Source: Metaphire vulgaris (Eukaryota > Annelida > Clitellata > Crassiclitellata > Megascolecidae). From it: 64,000 bases of DNA. This document shows positions 34,448-46,800 of the stretch, in pieces (within the stretch, counting starts at the first letter, position 1; each line of letters begins with the position of its first letter). Position numbers and translations under genes: made by a program. Location: the NCBI GenBank assembly GCA_018105865.1, contig CM030832.1:10676156-10740155 (forward strand), in the 5' to 3' direction. The notes under the pieces are model-generated. The model made no database searches. It was not told the DNA's origin and saw only the letters and a list, made by a program, of their open reading frames with translations.

Positions 34448-34754
34448 GTCCTCAAAATAATTGCAAGACAATGAGGCAAAACAAATAGACACAGAATAAA
34501 ATAACAGAATAACCTTAGATTGAAAATTGGGTAAAATATCTAAAATGAAAATAATAAAGCATAATAGAGATTTTAAATTGTCTGGAATGTCTTCTCGAAT
34601 TATTCATTCAATCATTTGATTAAAAGTAGGCCTAATCCACTCGGCGAGATATTCTGCCTCATTGCGTTGTATATTAATTTTTATATTTAAACTTATATCT
34701 TAATTTATTTTGTCGTGACTTTTCCCATTTGTTAGTATTTCATATAGGCCTAGG

Positions 34755-34959
34755 CAGGGCCGGATTAAGGTCCGAGTGGGCCGGGGGGCTGAGAAAAAAG
34801 GCCGTCACTACTATACTGAAAATCTCTGACAAGCAAAAAAGGTTATTTCCTTCCAAATCCTTCTGACAAGCAAAAAAAGGTTATCTAAAAAATCGGTGGG
34901 CCTATTTTCATGATGGGCCGGGGGCTGCAGCCCCTCAGCCCCGCCTTAATATGGCCCTG
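34755..34959. mobile_element. hAT-like MITE, CAGGGCCGGATTAAGG ends
   Basis: Ends CAGGGCCGGATTAAGG and CCTTAATATGGCCCTG; 8-mers GGCCTAGG / GACCTAGT agree at 6 of 8. Two GACAAGCAAAAAAGGTTAT words inside. Confidence 0.88.
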
Positions 34960-34987
34960 GACCTAGTGCCTATGTCTGTTTTTCATA

Positions 34988-35130
34988 AGTAATTAAGTAA
35001 GTAAAATCTCGTTAATTTCTATAGCGCTTTCAAGGCAGCACCGAAGTAGCTCCTTATTCCTATTTTCTTAATCTTAAAATGACGTAGCTTTAGCCAAAGG
35101 TGGGGTCGTTCATTCCGAGCGCAAATGCTT
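34988..35130 (-). mobile_element. CR1/L2-like LINE 3' UTR fragment
   Basis: GTAAGTAAAATCTCGTTAAT and TATAGCGCTTTC match the complement of the 3' terminus of the LINE copy at 4763-5508. Confidence 0.8.
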
Positions 35131-35344
35131 CCTTGTACCCAACCATTGGAAGCGCAAATAGGCCTATCGGGTTAGAAAAATCTACAGAAGCTGTAGGCCT
35201 ACAGCCCTACATTATTTTCAGTTACTAAATGGCACAATCATATTTTTACCTGATTCGCTAGATGGCGAAACCATCACACAGCTACCAGCGTGCGATTGGT
35301 GCCTTCGAAGTCAAACAGAGGCTGGCGGTAGGCTGCATAGGACA

Positions 35345-35600
35345 CAGGGACGTCATTTGGGGGGGCATTTGCCCCCCTGATTTTTAGGACAAAAATTTTT
35401 TTCGCCAATGTTTGTGTTATTTAGTTTTTTTATATGTCCTAAAGGAGTGGAGGAGTGCTTAATATCGAGTAATCTGAAGTAACTAACCCCGTGAAAATGA
35501 CTGACAAGCAAAAAAAGGTCGTCAACTTTTTGCAAACTTGTAACTTGTCAGGCTGAAAGTGTTTTGCCCCCCCTTGAAAAACGGTGAAATGACGTCTCTG
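35345..35600. mobile_element. hAT-like MITE, CAGGGACGTCATTT ends
   Basis: Ends CAGGGACGTCATTTGGGGGG and GAAATGACGTCTCTG; duplication ATAGGACA / ATCGGACA (7 of 8) at 35337-35344 and 35601-35608. Contains GACAAGCAAAAAAAGGTCGTC-like sequence near 35500. Same family as 59128-59425. Confidence 0.92.
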
Positions 35601-35611
35601 ATCGGACATCA

Positions 35612-35650
35612 CACACACACACACACGCACACGCACACGCACACGCACAC
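35612..35650. repeat. (CA)n / (CACG)n microsatellite
   Basis: CA run with GCACAC variants. Confidence 0.93.
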
Positions 35651-35859
35651 ATTGTATTTGACCTATAGAGTCGCTTTATTTAGGATAAATGCCTCCGATT
35701 CTTGGACCTCTGAAATTTAAGTTAATGTCAAATTGAGACGTGTGTTAAATAGCCTATAGGCTATTATTCGCGTTGCAATATTGAATTTTCGTGTAATTTG
35801 TAAATTGGAATAGTGATTTTTGAATGAATCATAATGATACTACTGTATATTCCATTCGG

Positions 35860-36035
35860 CTGAATTTTATTATAATATATAATAATTTTATATTATATAT
35901 TAGGCTATAATGTTATATATTTTATTTATTTTATATATTATATATTTATATATTTTTATATATTTATATCTATTATTATTTATATATTTATTTTATATAT
36001 TATAATTTTAATTTTATATTATATTTATAATCAAA
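35860..36035. repeat. TATATTTA-rich simple sequence
   Basis: Almost pure A+T with TATATTTTAT-type degenerate units. Confidence 0.85.
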
Positions 36036-36339
36036 AATTATAATATTACTTTTAAATACCCAATTTTGAAACAAATGCAATCAGGGCGGCGCTGGGTTTT
36101 GTTGACTGGGTGGGTCTAATGCAATCTACACAGCCAGGACCTGGTAACCAGACTACCCCTTAGTTTACATTTTCCTGCGTATTTGAACGATTTGCTGAGA
36201 TATTGCAAATTTAAAAACGTTACAGCAATCATTTCTAAAATATCCAAAAATTAAATCCCCAGTATTCTGTGTCTGTTTTCCATTCAATCCCTATGAGGAT
36301 TTTAAAAAAAATGCAATGAGGCATTTTATGAATAAATTA

Positions 36340-36860
36340 AATAATAACGGGGGCAGGGCATTGGGGAGGGAAAAGGTTGAATATATATAGTGGGTTATAT
36401 AGGTTTATATAGCAGCGTTATATAGGTTTGGGAATGGGGTTTTCTAATGGGGTAATTAATTAGTGATGGGTTGGGGCCTATCTAATTCTAATGGATAATC
36501 AATTACTTCCAAAATTTGAGAGGGGTCTAGAGGATGGAACGGGGGTTTGGGGCCTGTCTAATTGTATGGGTTGGGGCCAATTAGTTGGGAGAGGGATGGG
36601 TAGAGGAAGGGGATGGAAAAGGGAAGAGGAACGGGGTTTGAGACACGATTCAAAATGGGTTGGATAGCGATTGCTGAGAAGGGATTTTGTTCAAGGGACA
36701 AATTTGGGGTCAAGGTAAATTCTGGGTCAGGGCAGATAAAGGGGTGGGAAGAGGGAAGAGGGTGGACAATGACAAAAGGGGGTCACACCTCAGGGAATGG
36801 GCTGGGCACAACGATTATTTGGGGATGGGGGAGAGGAAACTTTGCTGGGTTTCAGCAGAA
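36340..36860 (+). repeat. G-rich, C-poor degenerate repeat
   Basis: More than 40 runs of three or more G on the + strand and very few C. Recurrent motif GGGTTGGGGCCTATCTAATT-like. The 88-codon frame at 36613-36879 is a Gly/Lys-rich consequence of composition. Confidence 0.65.
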
Positions 36861-37348
36861 ACTTAAGACGCTTCGTTAAACGCTCCGTTGATTATATCCA
36901 ACCAATATGAACACTAACTGTTTTGATTAAACAATTTCTTTTGCTATGGCGACAGCGTCATTTTGCAAAATCTGCCGCCACATCTGCTGCTATTGAAAGA
37001 TCACAGATTCAGCTGGATTCGCCGGACATCGAGAATTATATAATAAGATTATTATAATTTTGTTTGATACTTTTTAATATACTAAAGGGCCGAAACTACT
37101 GAGTTATAATCAAATTACGAAATGGCTGAAATTCCTTTAACTTCTGAAGGGGTTAAAATGCCTCAACTAGTTTAACACTAGGCTACTAATTGCGACATTG
37201 ATAATTAAATTAACTCTAAAATATCTGAATATTAATTGGTTGTGTCGTTTTCCAGTCAATCTAATTGAGGATAATATAAAGTCGAAATGCAATTCGCCAT
37301 TTTATGTCATTTAATTAGATAAAAAGGGCAATTACCATCACTGATATA

Positions 37349-37350
<2 letters not shown>
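36861..37350. other. AT-rich non-coding DNA
   Basis: Nothing recognised. Confidence 0.4.

Positions 37351-37420
<70 letters not shown>
37351..37420. repeat. (TA)n microsatellite
   Basis: Pure TA run. Confidence 0.97.
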
Positions 37421-37422
<2 letters not shown>

Positions 37423-37704
37423 CTAATCGTGACAGTTAATCGAATTAGCAATATTGGATGCATGGACTCCATCACCGTTGAGTCGTTAGTCGTTGTCATC
37501 TGTAGTCATAATGTCGACACTGGCAAACTCGTAATCACAACTGTTGCTGTTCTTGTTGTTGCCGATGCTGCTGCTGCGAGTGGTTCTTTGCTGCTGAGTG
37601 GTTCTTTGATCTGGCTTTTTTATTAGCTATTAAGTCTATTATAGACTGCGGGAGCCTTGAAGTGTTGTTCTTTGTCAGTTTTCTGATGAAAAGAAATCCT
37701 GAAC

Positions 37705-37846
<142 letters not shown>

Positions 37847-38107
37847 CGACGAATGTTACCGACGTCAAAATATGCGTCCTTTTATCTTCCCTTCTTAGAT
37901 TATGATTCAGTCACCTGTTGCGAGTTGCAAACAACGTTTATTATTCACCGATAAGAACAAAGGCTCACGAGAAGTCTCAGAATGCAGAAGATCAAAGCCA
38001 AGAAAAAAGAACGAACAAAGATAAGCAAAGAAGAAAGAAGAAAAATTCAGTCGACGGTACTCCCTATGCTTGATAATTATTACTGCATATTTTGGTCTGT
38101 ACCTAAA

Positions 38108-38109
<2 letters not shown>

Positions 38110-38191
<82 letters not shown>

Positions 38192-38310
38192 GCCAGACAG
38201 AAGAGATACAGAGAGACAGGGACAGAGACAGACAGACAAATACAGAAAGAGATACAGACAGAAAGAGCAGAAAGAGACAGAGAGACAGAGACAGAAAGAC
38301 AGAGAGAGAG
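38110..38310. repeat. (GA)n, (CAGA)n and degenerate AGACAG tract
   Basis: GA run to 38158, then eight CAGA units, then degraded variants. Confidence 0.95.
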
Positions 38311-38866
38311 TTCATGAAAAGAATAGCTGGACGGTTTGTTGGTTAGATGGACGTGGACACCGCGAGAGAGAAATGACGGAGTTGTTCGTGTGTTCACGAG
38401 AGCTGTGAACGAGACAGAGAATATCAAGTACTTGCCCACTTACATCACAACAGGTAAACTATATGGCGTTATTATCGGCGAAGGCACCACAAAGCACCGT
38501 GAGAAAGGTAATCACTTCCTGGCATCGGAGCCTGGGAAATGCAAATGACCACCTGCTCAGATGCAGCGGCGACGACAATGCCCCTCTCCCCGTATGACTA
38601 CGACCCTCCGTCGTCTTGCCCCCCATCCCCACCCCGACCCGTCTCCTACTTCGGCTGGGAATAGGCGCGCGACCGTCGACTGTCGTCGGCAGCGGTTGTT
38701 GTCTTTTGTTGTTGGAGTGCGAACCTAAGACGGCGAAGCGCTTAGAGTCGAGAGGTTCTCTCCTCTGAAGTCAGAAACCGTAATCGTCGTCTCTTCAACG
38801 CTGCTACTTGCCATCTGAAGAGCGGCGGCGCAACGGCGTACGTGCGCTATATAAACACACGCACGC
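38311..38866. other. CpG-rich unique DNA, possible regulatory region
   Basis: 38560-38850 is GC- and CpG-rich without repeats. No exon recognised. Confidence 0.3.
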
Positions 38867-38868
38867 AC

Positions 38869-38892
38869 ACATATATATATATATACACCTAC

Positions 38893-38964
<72 letters not shown>
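38869..38964. repeat. (TA)n microsatellite
   Basis: TA run with a few ACA interruptions in the first 35 bases. Confidence 0.95.
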
Positions 38965-38967
<3 letters not shown>

Positions 38968-39833
38968 CGCGGCGAAAGACGGTTACACATGGAACGACCG
39001 TGTCTTCGGAGGCGATGTCGGGCCAAATACTGTATATTTAATTATCGCTTAGACGTATTTATTCAGCAGTCGTAAAATGCTCTTGGGATTTGTTTTATTG
39101 GCTTTCGGAATCGATGATTGCAGATTATAAATTTTATTAGGACCAACGCCCCCTGATGTGTGCCTACATGGAAGTGATTGGAGTAAACACGGTTTATTGG
39201 TTTCTTTCACCTCCAAGTTCTATACGCTTTCAAAATGTAATGACATCATGCGTCCAGCATAAGTCTTTATGTTGAAGCCAGCTGTGGACGCCATATTTGT
39301 AAACGCACATGAATATTCATGAGACTTTTTTCATTGGTCGTCGCTATTTTTGGAATATGAAATTCGACCGTTTTCAAATCCGGGCTTTTCTGCGCTTTTT
39401 TAAAAACGCAATCTCGGCTTTTTCCTATGTTTTGCGTAAAAACATATGGCGGATAGGCTCCGCCCACATGCCCATAGTTGGCTTCAGCCGTTAAGCAGGC
39501 CTGTATAGGCTTATATTCTCTCCTGTGTATTATTGCTCCAAGAATGACATAATCTATATAGGAGGAGCTGATAGGAGCATAAGTTATCCGTATATACGGA
39601 TAAGTTAATTTGCTACGTTTTAGCGCCTTGAAAAGGTTCCTTCAGAGAATACACTCACAAAGTAGCAATGAAACAGACGAACGCAAAAGCGAATAACTAC
39701 GAAGGTGGTATAGATTGTTTACTTTATATATCCTAGTCTTTACAGTAGCCTACTTATAAAATAATAACATTGAGCGACTACAGGAAAGGCATTGCGTACA
39801 TTGTAAATCTAGCGCAGATTTAAAATTTCCTAT
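38965..39833. other. Non-coding DNA, nothing recognised
   Basis: No domain or repeat ends. The pair AAGCCAGCTGTGGACGCCAT (39275) and TTGGCTTCAGCC (39478) may mark a degraded inverted element. Confidence 0.35.
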
Positions 39834-39841
39834 CCACGTGT

Positions 39842-40033
39842 CAGTGGCGGTTCCACGGGGGATCCCGCGGGGGGTGCCCCTATTGATTGCCTGCTCCCAG
39901 TGTCACCGGTTGGGACCCTATACTTAATACTACATAGGCCTACTTAGCAACAAATGGTTGGCCCCCATGATTAGAAGTTGCCACCCCAACGCCCCTCCCA
40001 CTTTCCAAATCCTGGAGGCTGGAGCCGCCACTG
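39842..40033. mobile_element. hAT-like MITE with perfect 8-bp target duplication
   Basis: Ends CAGTGGCGGTTCCACGGGGG and CTGGAGCCGCCACTG; duplication CCACGTGT at 39834-39841 and 40034-40041. Confidence 0.94.
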
Positions 40034-40126
40034 CCACGTGTTCTACAAATTGTTTATTGTTGAATCGGGATTCGATTTTGCACTCTCTGGTGGAATATTG
40101 AGAATTTTTAGAGCAGGTGGAAGGCC

Positions 40127-40200
40127 AATCCAATCCAATTAGTTATCTACTTCTATAACGCCACTTCAAAATGTACAGCAACAGCATTAGTCCATAACTC
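40127..40200 (-). repeat. LINE-like 3' terminus with CCAAT tail
   Basis: CCAATCCAATCCAATTAG then CTTCTATAACGCCACTTC, akin to 9546-9660. Confidence 0.55.
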
Positions 40201-40288
40201 GGTTGCAACGCCTGAGACAATGCATGGATGCGTGTGCGTCAGACAGAAGTAGTATAGGGCCTATTCTGTATGGGCCTACAGCAACCCC

Positions 40289-40597
40289 AGTGGCGGTTCC
40301 ACGAGAGGTATGAGTGGGGTTGCATGACTTGCATCCCACACCGGACTTTTTTTGCTTGTTAAACCTATTTTTGGGTAAAAGTCTAATAAAACTACGGGGG
40401 AAAACTGCTTATGATGACCTTTTTTGCTTGTCAACCTATTTTTTCGGTAAAAGTGTAGTAAAATTATGAATAAAACTCCCTTTTGTCAACCTTTTTCGGC
40501 AAAGCTTATTGATGTTTTCCTTCTATTTTCATCCCCCGCCAACTTCTTATATGTGAATTCATTTCATCCCCACCCAGAAATTCTGGAACTGCCACCG
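40289..40597. mobile_element. hAT-like MITE, CAGTGGCGGTTCCAC family
   Basis: Left end AGTGGCGGTTCCACGAG, right end CTGGAACTGCCACCG; flanking GCAACCCC / GCAGCCCC (7 of 8). Two inverted copies of the ACCTTTTTTGCTTGT module. Confidence 0.75.
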
Positions 40598-41395
40598 GCA
40601 GCCCCTCAAGCTTATCTAACGACAAGGTCAAATTTTGTGGCAATTTCTTTTCGCAGGCCACGGCTGCCATATAGTTATCAAGTCCCGATTGCACTTAACA
40701 CTGTAGGGACAGGTACAAAATATCTAACCACAGACTGTCTTTATAGCGATTTTGTACACGCATGCTCCACAAACTGGACTGCACCTTGGGGTTCATTTTT
40801 CGAGATTTTCGCAATAAACTTGGATTCACAAATACACAATTCTGACACTTTTTTTTCAAACGCGCTTTGTCTAAGCGTTGCTGTGAATGGGAAATAGCAA
40901 GGATATTTCAATTGCACGTGTTTCGATGTTAATTGGACATTCTGAAGGACATTGGAAGCGTACTTTGGTCGTGATTTTAAAGAAAAATTACATAAAATAA
41001 TGGATTCGACTTTCTCGATTTTACTATAATGATGCAGCATGAACTACGGATCTCAATCCCAGAAATCTCGGAATTCCTTCAAAATCTAAGGTAACTACAC
41101 GTATACGCAGAACTAATTCAAAGGGTAAAGGGTGCAACAATTCACGAAAACGATACACGCATGCTTCTGTAAGGACTATAGTACTCAGTAAAAATAACAA
41201 GAACTCGATTTCCTCATTTTCCAAGTTATGTTCCTCTTTTTCAAAGTCTTTCATCGCCGCAATTTCATTGGCGATGGACAATTTGTCTGTTTTTATCTCT
41301 TAGCACTTATCTATCTCTCCAGTTCTAACTCCAAGGCATGTCACAACGCAGGTCAGAGCCTTAACCCTAGCCCTGCATCAAGTCATTCCTTTTGT
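40598..41395. other. Non-coding DNA, nothing recognised
   Basis: Open frames here extend from the MITE or are short; no domain. Confidence 0.4.
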
Positions 41396-41399
41396 ACGT

Positions 41400-41505
41400 A
41401 CTTAGGTCAATTAGATATAAGAAAAATTGGCGAAAAAACTTTTCCCCTAAGAATCAGGGGGCAACGGCCCCCCTGCGCCCCTCAAATGACGTCCCTGGTT
41501 CCAAC
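41400..41505 (-). mobile_element. Half of a CAGGGACGTCATTT-type MITE
   Basis: Complement of the left half of 35345-35600, ending AAATGACGTCCCTG at about 41505. Confidence 0.7.
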
Positions 41506-41877
41506 TGAAGCCCCATGCACGTGTGGCAAAAAGTTATTTAATAAAAAGATTTCACCCGCGGGTCCGACAAATAGAAATCATTCGCAGATCAAATTTGGCC
41601 TCTGGGACAGGACAGGGTTTGCGGACAGCTGCTGCAGAGAATATGGAGACAGAAAGAATTTAGTAATTTACGCGCGATGATGCAGTACAATGCTGACAAC
41701 TGCCACAACAGTGGCCGAACGGTACGCAGGGACTGTGCGATTCGAACGTCACGCGGCCAACGGTTCAACTTCACGTGACTAAGCGGAGGAGGAGAGGAGG
41801 CTGTGGAGTGTTAGACGCGGTCTACTACATGTGTAAGACTCTTATAAATAAAAGGAATTTTTCAAGAGAACCGTATA

Positions 41878-42170
41878 CAGTGGCGGGCAGGCTCGTAGGA
41901 AGTGGGGGTGCAGCTGCACCTCCGGAAAAAATCAGAGGATGCAGCGCACCCCTGGAAGATAAAAATGTTTTTGCTTGTGAAGATTTTTAAACAGAAAAAG
42001 AGAGATGACAACCCTGTCTTGCTTGTCAAGGCTTTTTAGGCGGATAAAGTAAAGTTGGTGACGACCTTTTTTTGCTTGTCAGGTTTTTTCTGAGACAAAT
42101 ATTTTCTTCCTTGTCGCAACTTTATCTTGAGAAAATCTGCACCCCCATGCTGAAAATTCGTTCCGACGTG
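41878..42170. mobile_element. MITE fragment with GACGACCTTTTTTTGCTTG modules
   Basis: Left end CAGTGGCGGGCAGGCTCG; three inverted copies of the TTTTTGCTTGT word near 41967, 42019 and 42070. Right end not found. Confidence 0.6.
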
Positions 42171-42780
42171 CCTGATGGTGGGCCGAGACTCGAGAGGAGC
42201 CGTAAGGTGCAGCCGTATGAGACGGGGGCAGGCAGCCGCGGACAAGAAAGGCAGTTTCGCCGTTCGGACTGAAGGAGCCCGCAGTGTCTTCTGATGTATC
42301 GGCGATGCTCTCTCTAACCGGCAGATCGTCGCGTGGAATCTAACAGCCGACGAAAGAGACCGAGACCCACTGACAGCCAGCCGCCGCCGCCGCCTCCTCC
42401 TCCTCCTCCTCCTCCTCCTCCTCCTCCGCCGCCGCCGCCGCCGACCCTCGACAAGACAATTAGGTGAGGCAGAGCTTCGCGGACTCACGGAGATCACGTT
42501 TCAAACCACCGATCTACGACTTTGCTGCTGTGGGAAAGCGCTGGCTGGCGACTCCTCCTTCCCTTCCGCCTGTCGGTCGGAAGAGGAGGAGGAGGAGGGG
42601 AGGAGGGCGAGGAGGAATCCACCGACAGCAGCAGCAGCAGATTTAAGAGGATGCTCCAGGTTAAAGATCAACGAACGCATCTTCGAGCGACGGACGGCTG
42701 CCAGACAGCAACAATCACTAACAAACACCGAGTTACTGACGTTAACACGTGCTCTGGCGAAAACAGTGGCGCAAGGTCTA
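42171..42780. other. CpG-rich region with (CCG)n/(CCT)n tract
   Basis: 42380-42440 is a CCG/CCT run. Around it the DNA is CpG-rich and unique, and a good donor-like AG|GTGAGG lies at about 42462. It may be a promoter and untranslated first exon, strand unknown. No recognisable protein. Confidence 0.35.
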
Positions 42781-42784
42781 CAGG

Positions 42785-42787
<3 letters not shown>

Positions 42788-42872
<85 letters not shown>
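42788..42872. repeat. (CA)n microsatellite
   Basis: Pure CA run of about 85 bases. Confidence 0.98.
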
Positions 42873-42874
<2 letters not shown>

Positions 42875-42879
42875 AGACA

Positions 42880-43440
42880 CACACACTCTCTCTCTCTCTC
42901 ATGTATACAGTATATCCTACAGCGCAGACAAGATCATTTGCTGGTTCATTGCTTCGATCAAAGGATAGCGGCGGGCGATCGGTTTGATCCTTACGTGTGA
43001 TGTTCGCTCGACGACTGTGTGCTAATTCTTCGTTGTCAGTAATAATTATAATAAGACGCTGTCAAGAGGAATGATTTTCATGAAAGCGACCGCTGCATAA
43101 TGTATACATATCTATACATACATAAATATGTATATATATACACGCATACACATACATACAATCATACATGAATACATACGTGCATACATTCATGCAGACA
43201 GAGTATGTGTGCAAATTTTCTGACTGCATGCTGGGTCATCTCATCACCATTGTTTTATTATTTTGAGGTTGAATATGAGCACTCTCGAAGTCGTGAACGA
43301 AAATTTAAAATAAAATAAAGAATCTGTGAAGAATTTGGAAAGAACCTGAAGTCACACACTTAGCAACCTCAGTGCTATTATATTGGATAAAAACTTCTCG
43401 ATTGTCACTTGGAGTTGAATAGGTTGATATTATTACTCTG
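42880..43440. other. Non-coding DNA with (TACA)-type simple sequence at 43100-43200
   Basis: Nothing else recognised. Confidence 0.4.
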
Positions 43441-43441
43441 T

Positions 43442-43734
43442 CAGTGGCGTAGCGTGACTTTCGGGGGCCCAAGGGGCATCCTTGATATGGGGGCTCCTAT
43501 AGGATATGGCCCATGGGGCCTATAGGCTAACATAGATTACACCGTTCTAAAATAAGGTTTACTCCCTAATTCAATAATTACTCACTTTGTAGCAGTAATA
43601 TTGAAATAGTAGTAAAATGTAAAAATAAATCATTGTTTAGTAAGTTGCAACCACTCTTCGGAGGCCTCCTTCTTCCGGGGCCCGGGGGCTTTCTGCAAAT
43701 TGCCTCCTCGCCTCCCCTCCACGTTACGCCACTG
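43442..43734. mobile_element. hAT-like MITE
   Basis: Ends CAGTGGCGTAGCGTGACTTT and ACGTTACGCCACTG; 8-mers TACTCTGT / TACTATAT agree at 6 of 8. Confidence 0.82.
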
Positions 43735-43737
43735 TAC

Positions 43738-43779
43738 TATATATATATATTTATATATATATATATATATATCTATGGC

Positions 43780-43818
<39 letters not shown>

Positions 43819-43826
43819 TATATATA
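43738..43826. repeat. (TA)n microsatellite
   Basis: Interrupted TA run between a hAT-like MITE and the pogo-like element. Confidence 0.93.
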
Positions 43827-46800
43827 GGGAGAGTTACCCAAGATGCCCATGCTAAGGAGATGGCCTCTAAAGATCTTGTTTGAAGAGTGAAGTAAATTTC
43901 ATGCTACACAGTGAATATAGACATCAATGCACTATTTTACATAAAAGAATTAATAACCAACAAAGAAATTCTTTAGAAAAATCAATTTCTAATGAGTGAC
44001 CCAAAGTGGCCATCTTGTGAACCCCATACCACAAGATGCCCATCGACTGGGCATCTTAAGTACCAGACACAGTAGGCTAGTTAATAACTTGTATAACTTG
44101 TCCAAAACAGTCCCTAATGCATTAATGTCAAAATCAACTAATCATAATCTATAGGGCTACAAGTAGAGATGGTTAGCAAAAAGTGCAGAAGCAATGAATC
44201 CGTGAAAGTTGCTATATCTTGGAGGGCGAAGACACTTTAAATGAGCACGTGGCTTAAAGCATAAATCAAATGTTGTTAAACAAATGAATTGCAAAACAAC
44301 AAGTCTAATTGATGACTGTTGATCACTGGATCTCAGCAACTAAGACTTATCATACTTATATAACTTATCAAACAACCATAGACCTACACAAAGAGAACTT
44401 GGGTCTAATAGTCGGATATTAGCAACAAAAGTCGCAGACAAATCCAGTGCTGGTTTCACCACCACTGCACTCGACATGACACCATTCTTTACATTTTTTG
44501 CATTGGATCCATTGTTCATGTGGCTTACTGGAACAAAAGTTTCACCACAGATTATACATTCAGCATCTGTGTTATGATTACTATCATATTTGCTCCTCTG
44601 TAAATTTATGTCTCCTCTTGACTTCACTTTTGCTGAAGCTTGTCTAAAAGGGTTTATCTAGTCTACAAGTCAATTTCTTCTTGTTTGTCTTCTCTTCCTT
44701 ACCCTGAAACACTGGATCTTTTATTGAATTGCTTTTTCTCTTTTCTGTCTTCATTTTCTTTTTGATTGTGTAGATTTACTTATCTTCAGCTGACCTGAAA
44801 CCTTTCTAGCTGCCTGCTCTAACAGATGGTTCTTGAAGGAGATCCAGTTAAGAGGAAGACCCTTCAACTTTTGTCTTCCCTTTTCTTTCTATTTTACTCT
44901 TTGGAATGGGAGAGATGGTATTGATGGTTTCTACATAGTCTACAACATCCAATGGCATGTTTGTTGAAATGCCATTCTCCAAAGAAGACAATGGATCACA
45001 AGAAGATGTATGATTGATGCCTGTAGGACTATCAGACTTGTCAGCAAATGATGTGGAGGCAGCTTCTGGATCAATAGAACCTGCATCATGAGTAACCTGA
45101 CGAAAAATTGAACACAATTTAATTACTCTGTACTTATAACATTAATTTCAACTAAAATGACATGCATTGCTAAGCAATATCTGATCAAACAGCTTTTTAG
45201 GCCTAAAGTAATAATTCATATTATTTGCTAAAAAAGTTATATGTAAGTTATTCACAAGCAAACTAAATTTAATGATTTTTAGTTGTAAACATTTATTTAG
45301 CATGAAACATAATGAAACAGTAGGGATAGAGTAGAGACTGTACTAAAATTTTTATTCAATTAATAGAAACTTTACATCATACTTACAAGTGCATTCTTAG
45401 CATCAGCTCTAGGTTCAGATTCGTCAGTAACAAGGCTCGGCAAGAAGTCATCATCGCTAAAAATTTCTGGGTTGTAAGGCCAAATCCCTGTACATCGAAA
45501 ACCAGAGACAGCTTTCTCCATTGTGCAGGTCTTCATATAGGCTGAGCCAAATAACCCTGCCAAATCATATTGAGTAATCCTTTGACCCGGGTGTGACAAC
45601 ATCCATTTGTCACATTCGCTGTTGTAATGTGCTTTGAGTGGTCCAAAAATTGTGCGGTCCAAAGGCTGCAATCTATGCGTTGTGTGTGGCGGCAAACAAA
45701 CCATTACGATGCCGTTGCTTCTGGCTAGTTCAACTGCTGCCAACGTTTTGTGTGAGCCAGTGGCCATCAACAATTAAAACAACCTTGTTTGCTTGTGATG
45801 GTTTGACAGCATCAATGAAATGATGAAGCCACTTCAAAAACAAGTCATTGTCAATCCATCCATTTTCGCTACATGCTCCAACAGTGCCTGGTGGACTATC
45901 CTTGAGAAGGCGTTCTGTAAGACGTTTCCTCTTGAAAATTAGCATAGGGGGTACATAAACCCCAGTAGCATTAACAGCACATATCACTGTAACTGTTTGT
46001 CCCTTCTCGCCACTTGTTACTTTTCCAATTTGTTTCTGTCCTTTATTCGACAGCACTTTTCCAGGTCTATGTACTACTGTCAAACCTGACTCATCCATAT
46101 TAAATATGCAATCTGGTTTATACAACTCCTTGTCAAGTTCTGTCTTGTATATATCAAAGAATTTTTAACGCTTGGCTTGTTGAAACCTACAGCCCTACTG
46201 AGACATGTTGGTTCAGGAGTACGTATGCTTAACTCTGGATGTCGTGCCAAAAATCCTCGTAACCAATTCTTTCCGGCACACTGGTGTTTAAGTGGATGCT
46301 CAATTTTCAATTTTTCTGCAAATTCATATGCCACCTTTCTCAATTGAAAAGGGATAGGCAAGAACATAAGCTGCATCTTCAGCACATGATCTAACAACAA
46401 CTGCTCGACTTCTTTTCCAAAGACACTATCGTAACGACCCAGGCTTCCAAACTTTGCAACTTGGCCATTTAGGTGTCGCGATAATGTTTTTCGAGGTACT
46501 CCATAAACCAATTCAGCCTTCCTCTTACTAATTTCTCCATTCTTGACTTTATGCAGGGCTTCTTTGAGATTCTCAACTCCATAATGACCGCGTGCTGATT
46601 TTCTAGAATACTTATAACCCATGTCAGTAGCTGTTAAACAATAAAAGAATTAGACCTATAGTAATCACAAGTAATGTGATATGTAGCAAAGCTTTAAAAT
46701 AATAAGCTACAAAATAATAAACAGTAATTAGGTTAACGATAAGTTTATAAAATATATTCTTAAATAGCAAAGTTTATAATATCCAGAGTTGTCATCCAAG

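Noticed and set aside
40466..40897. 143-codon open frame
   Set aside because: Starts within a MITE and shows no domain.
42036..42497. Arg-rich minus-strand protein
   Set aside because: CCT/CCG repeat read in reverse; no domain outside the repeat.
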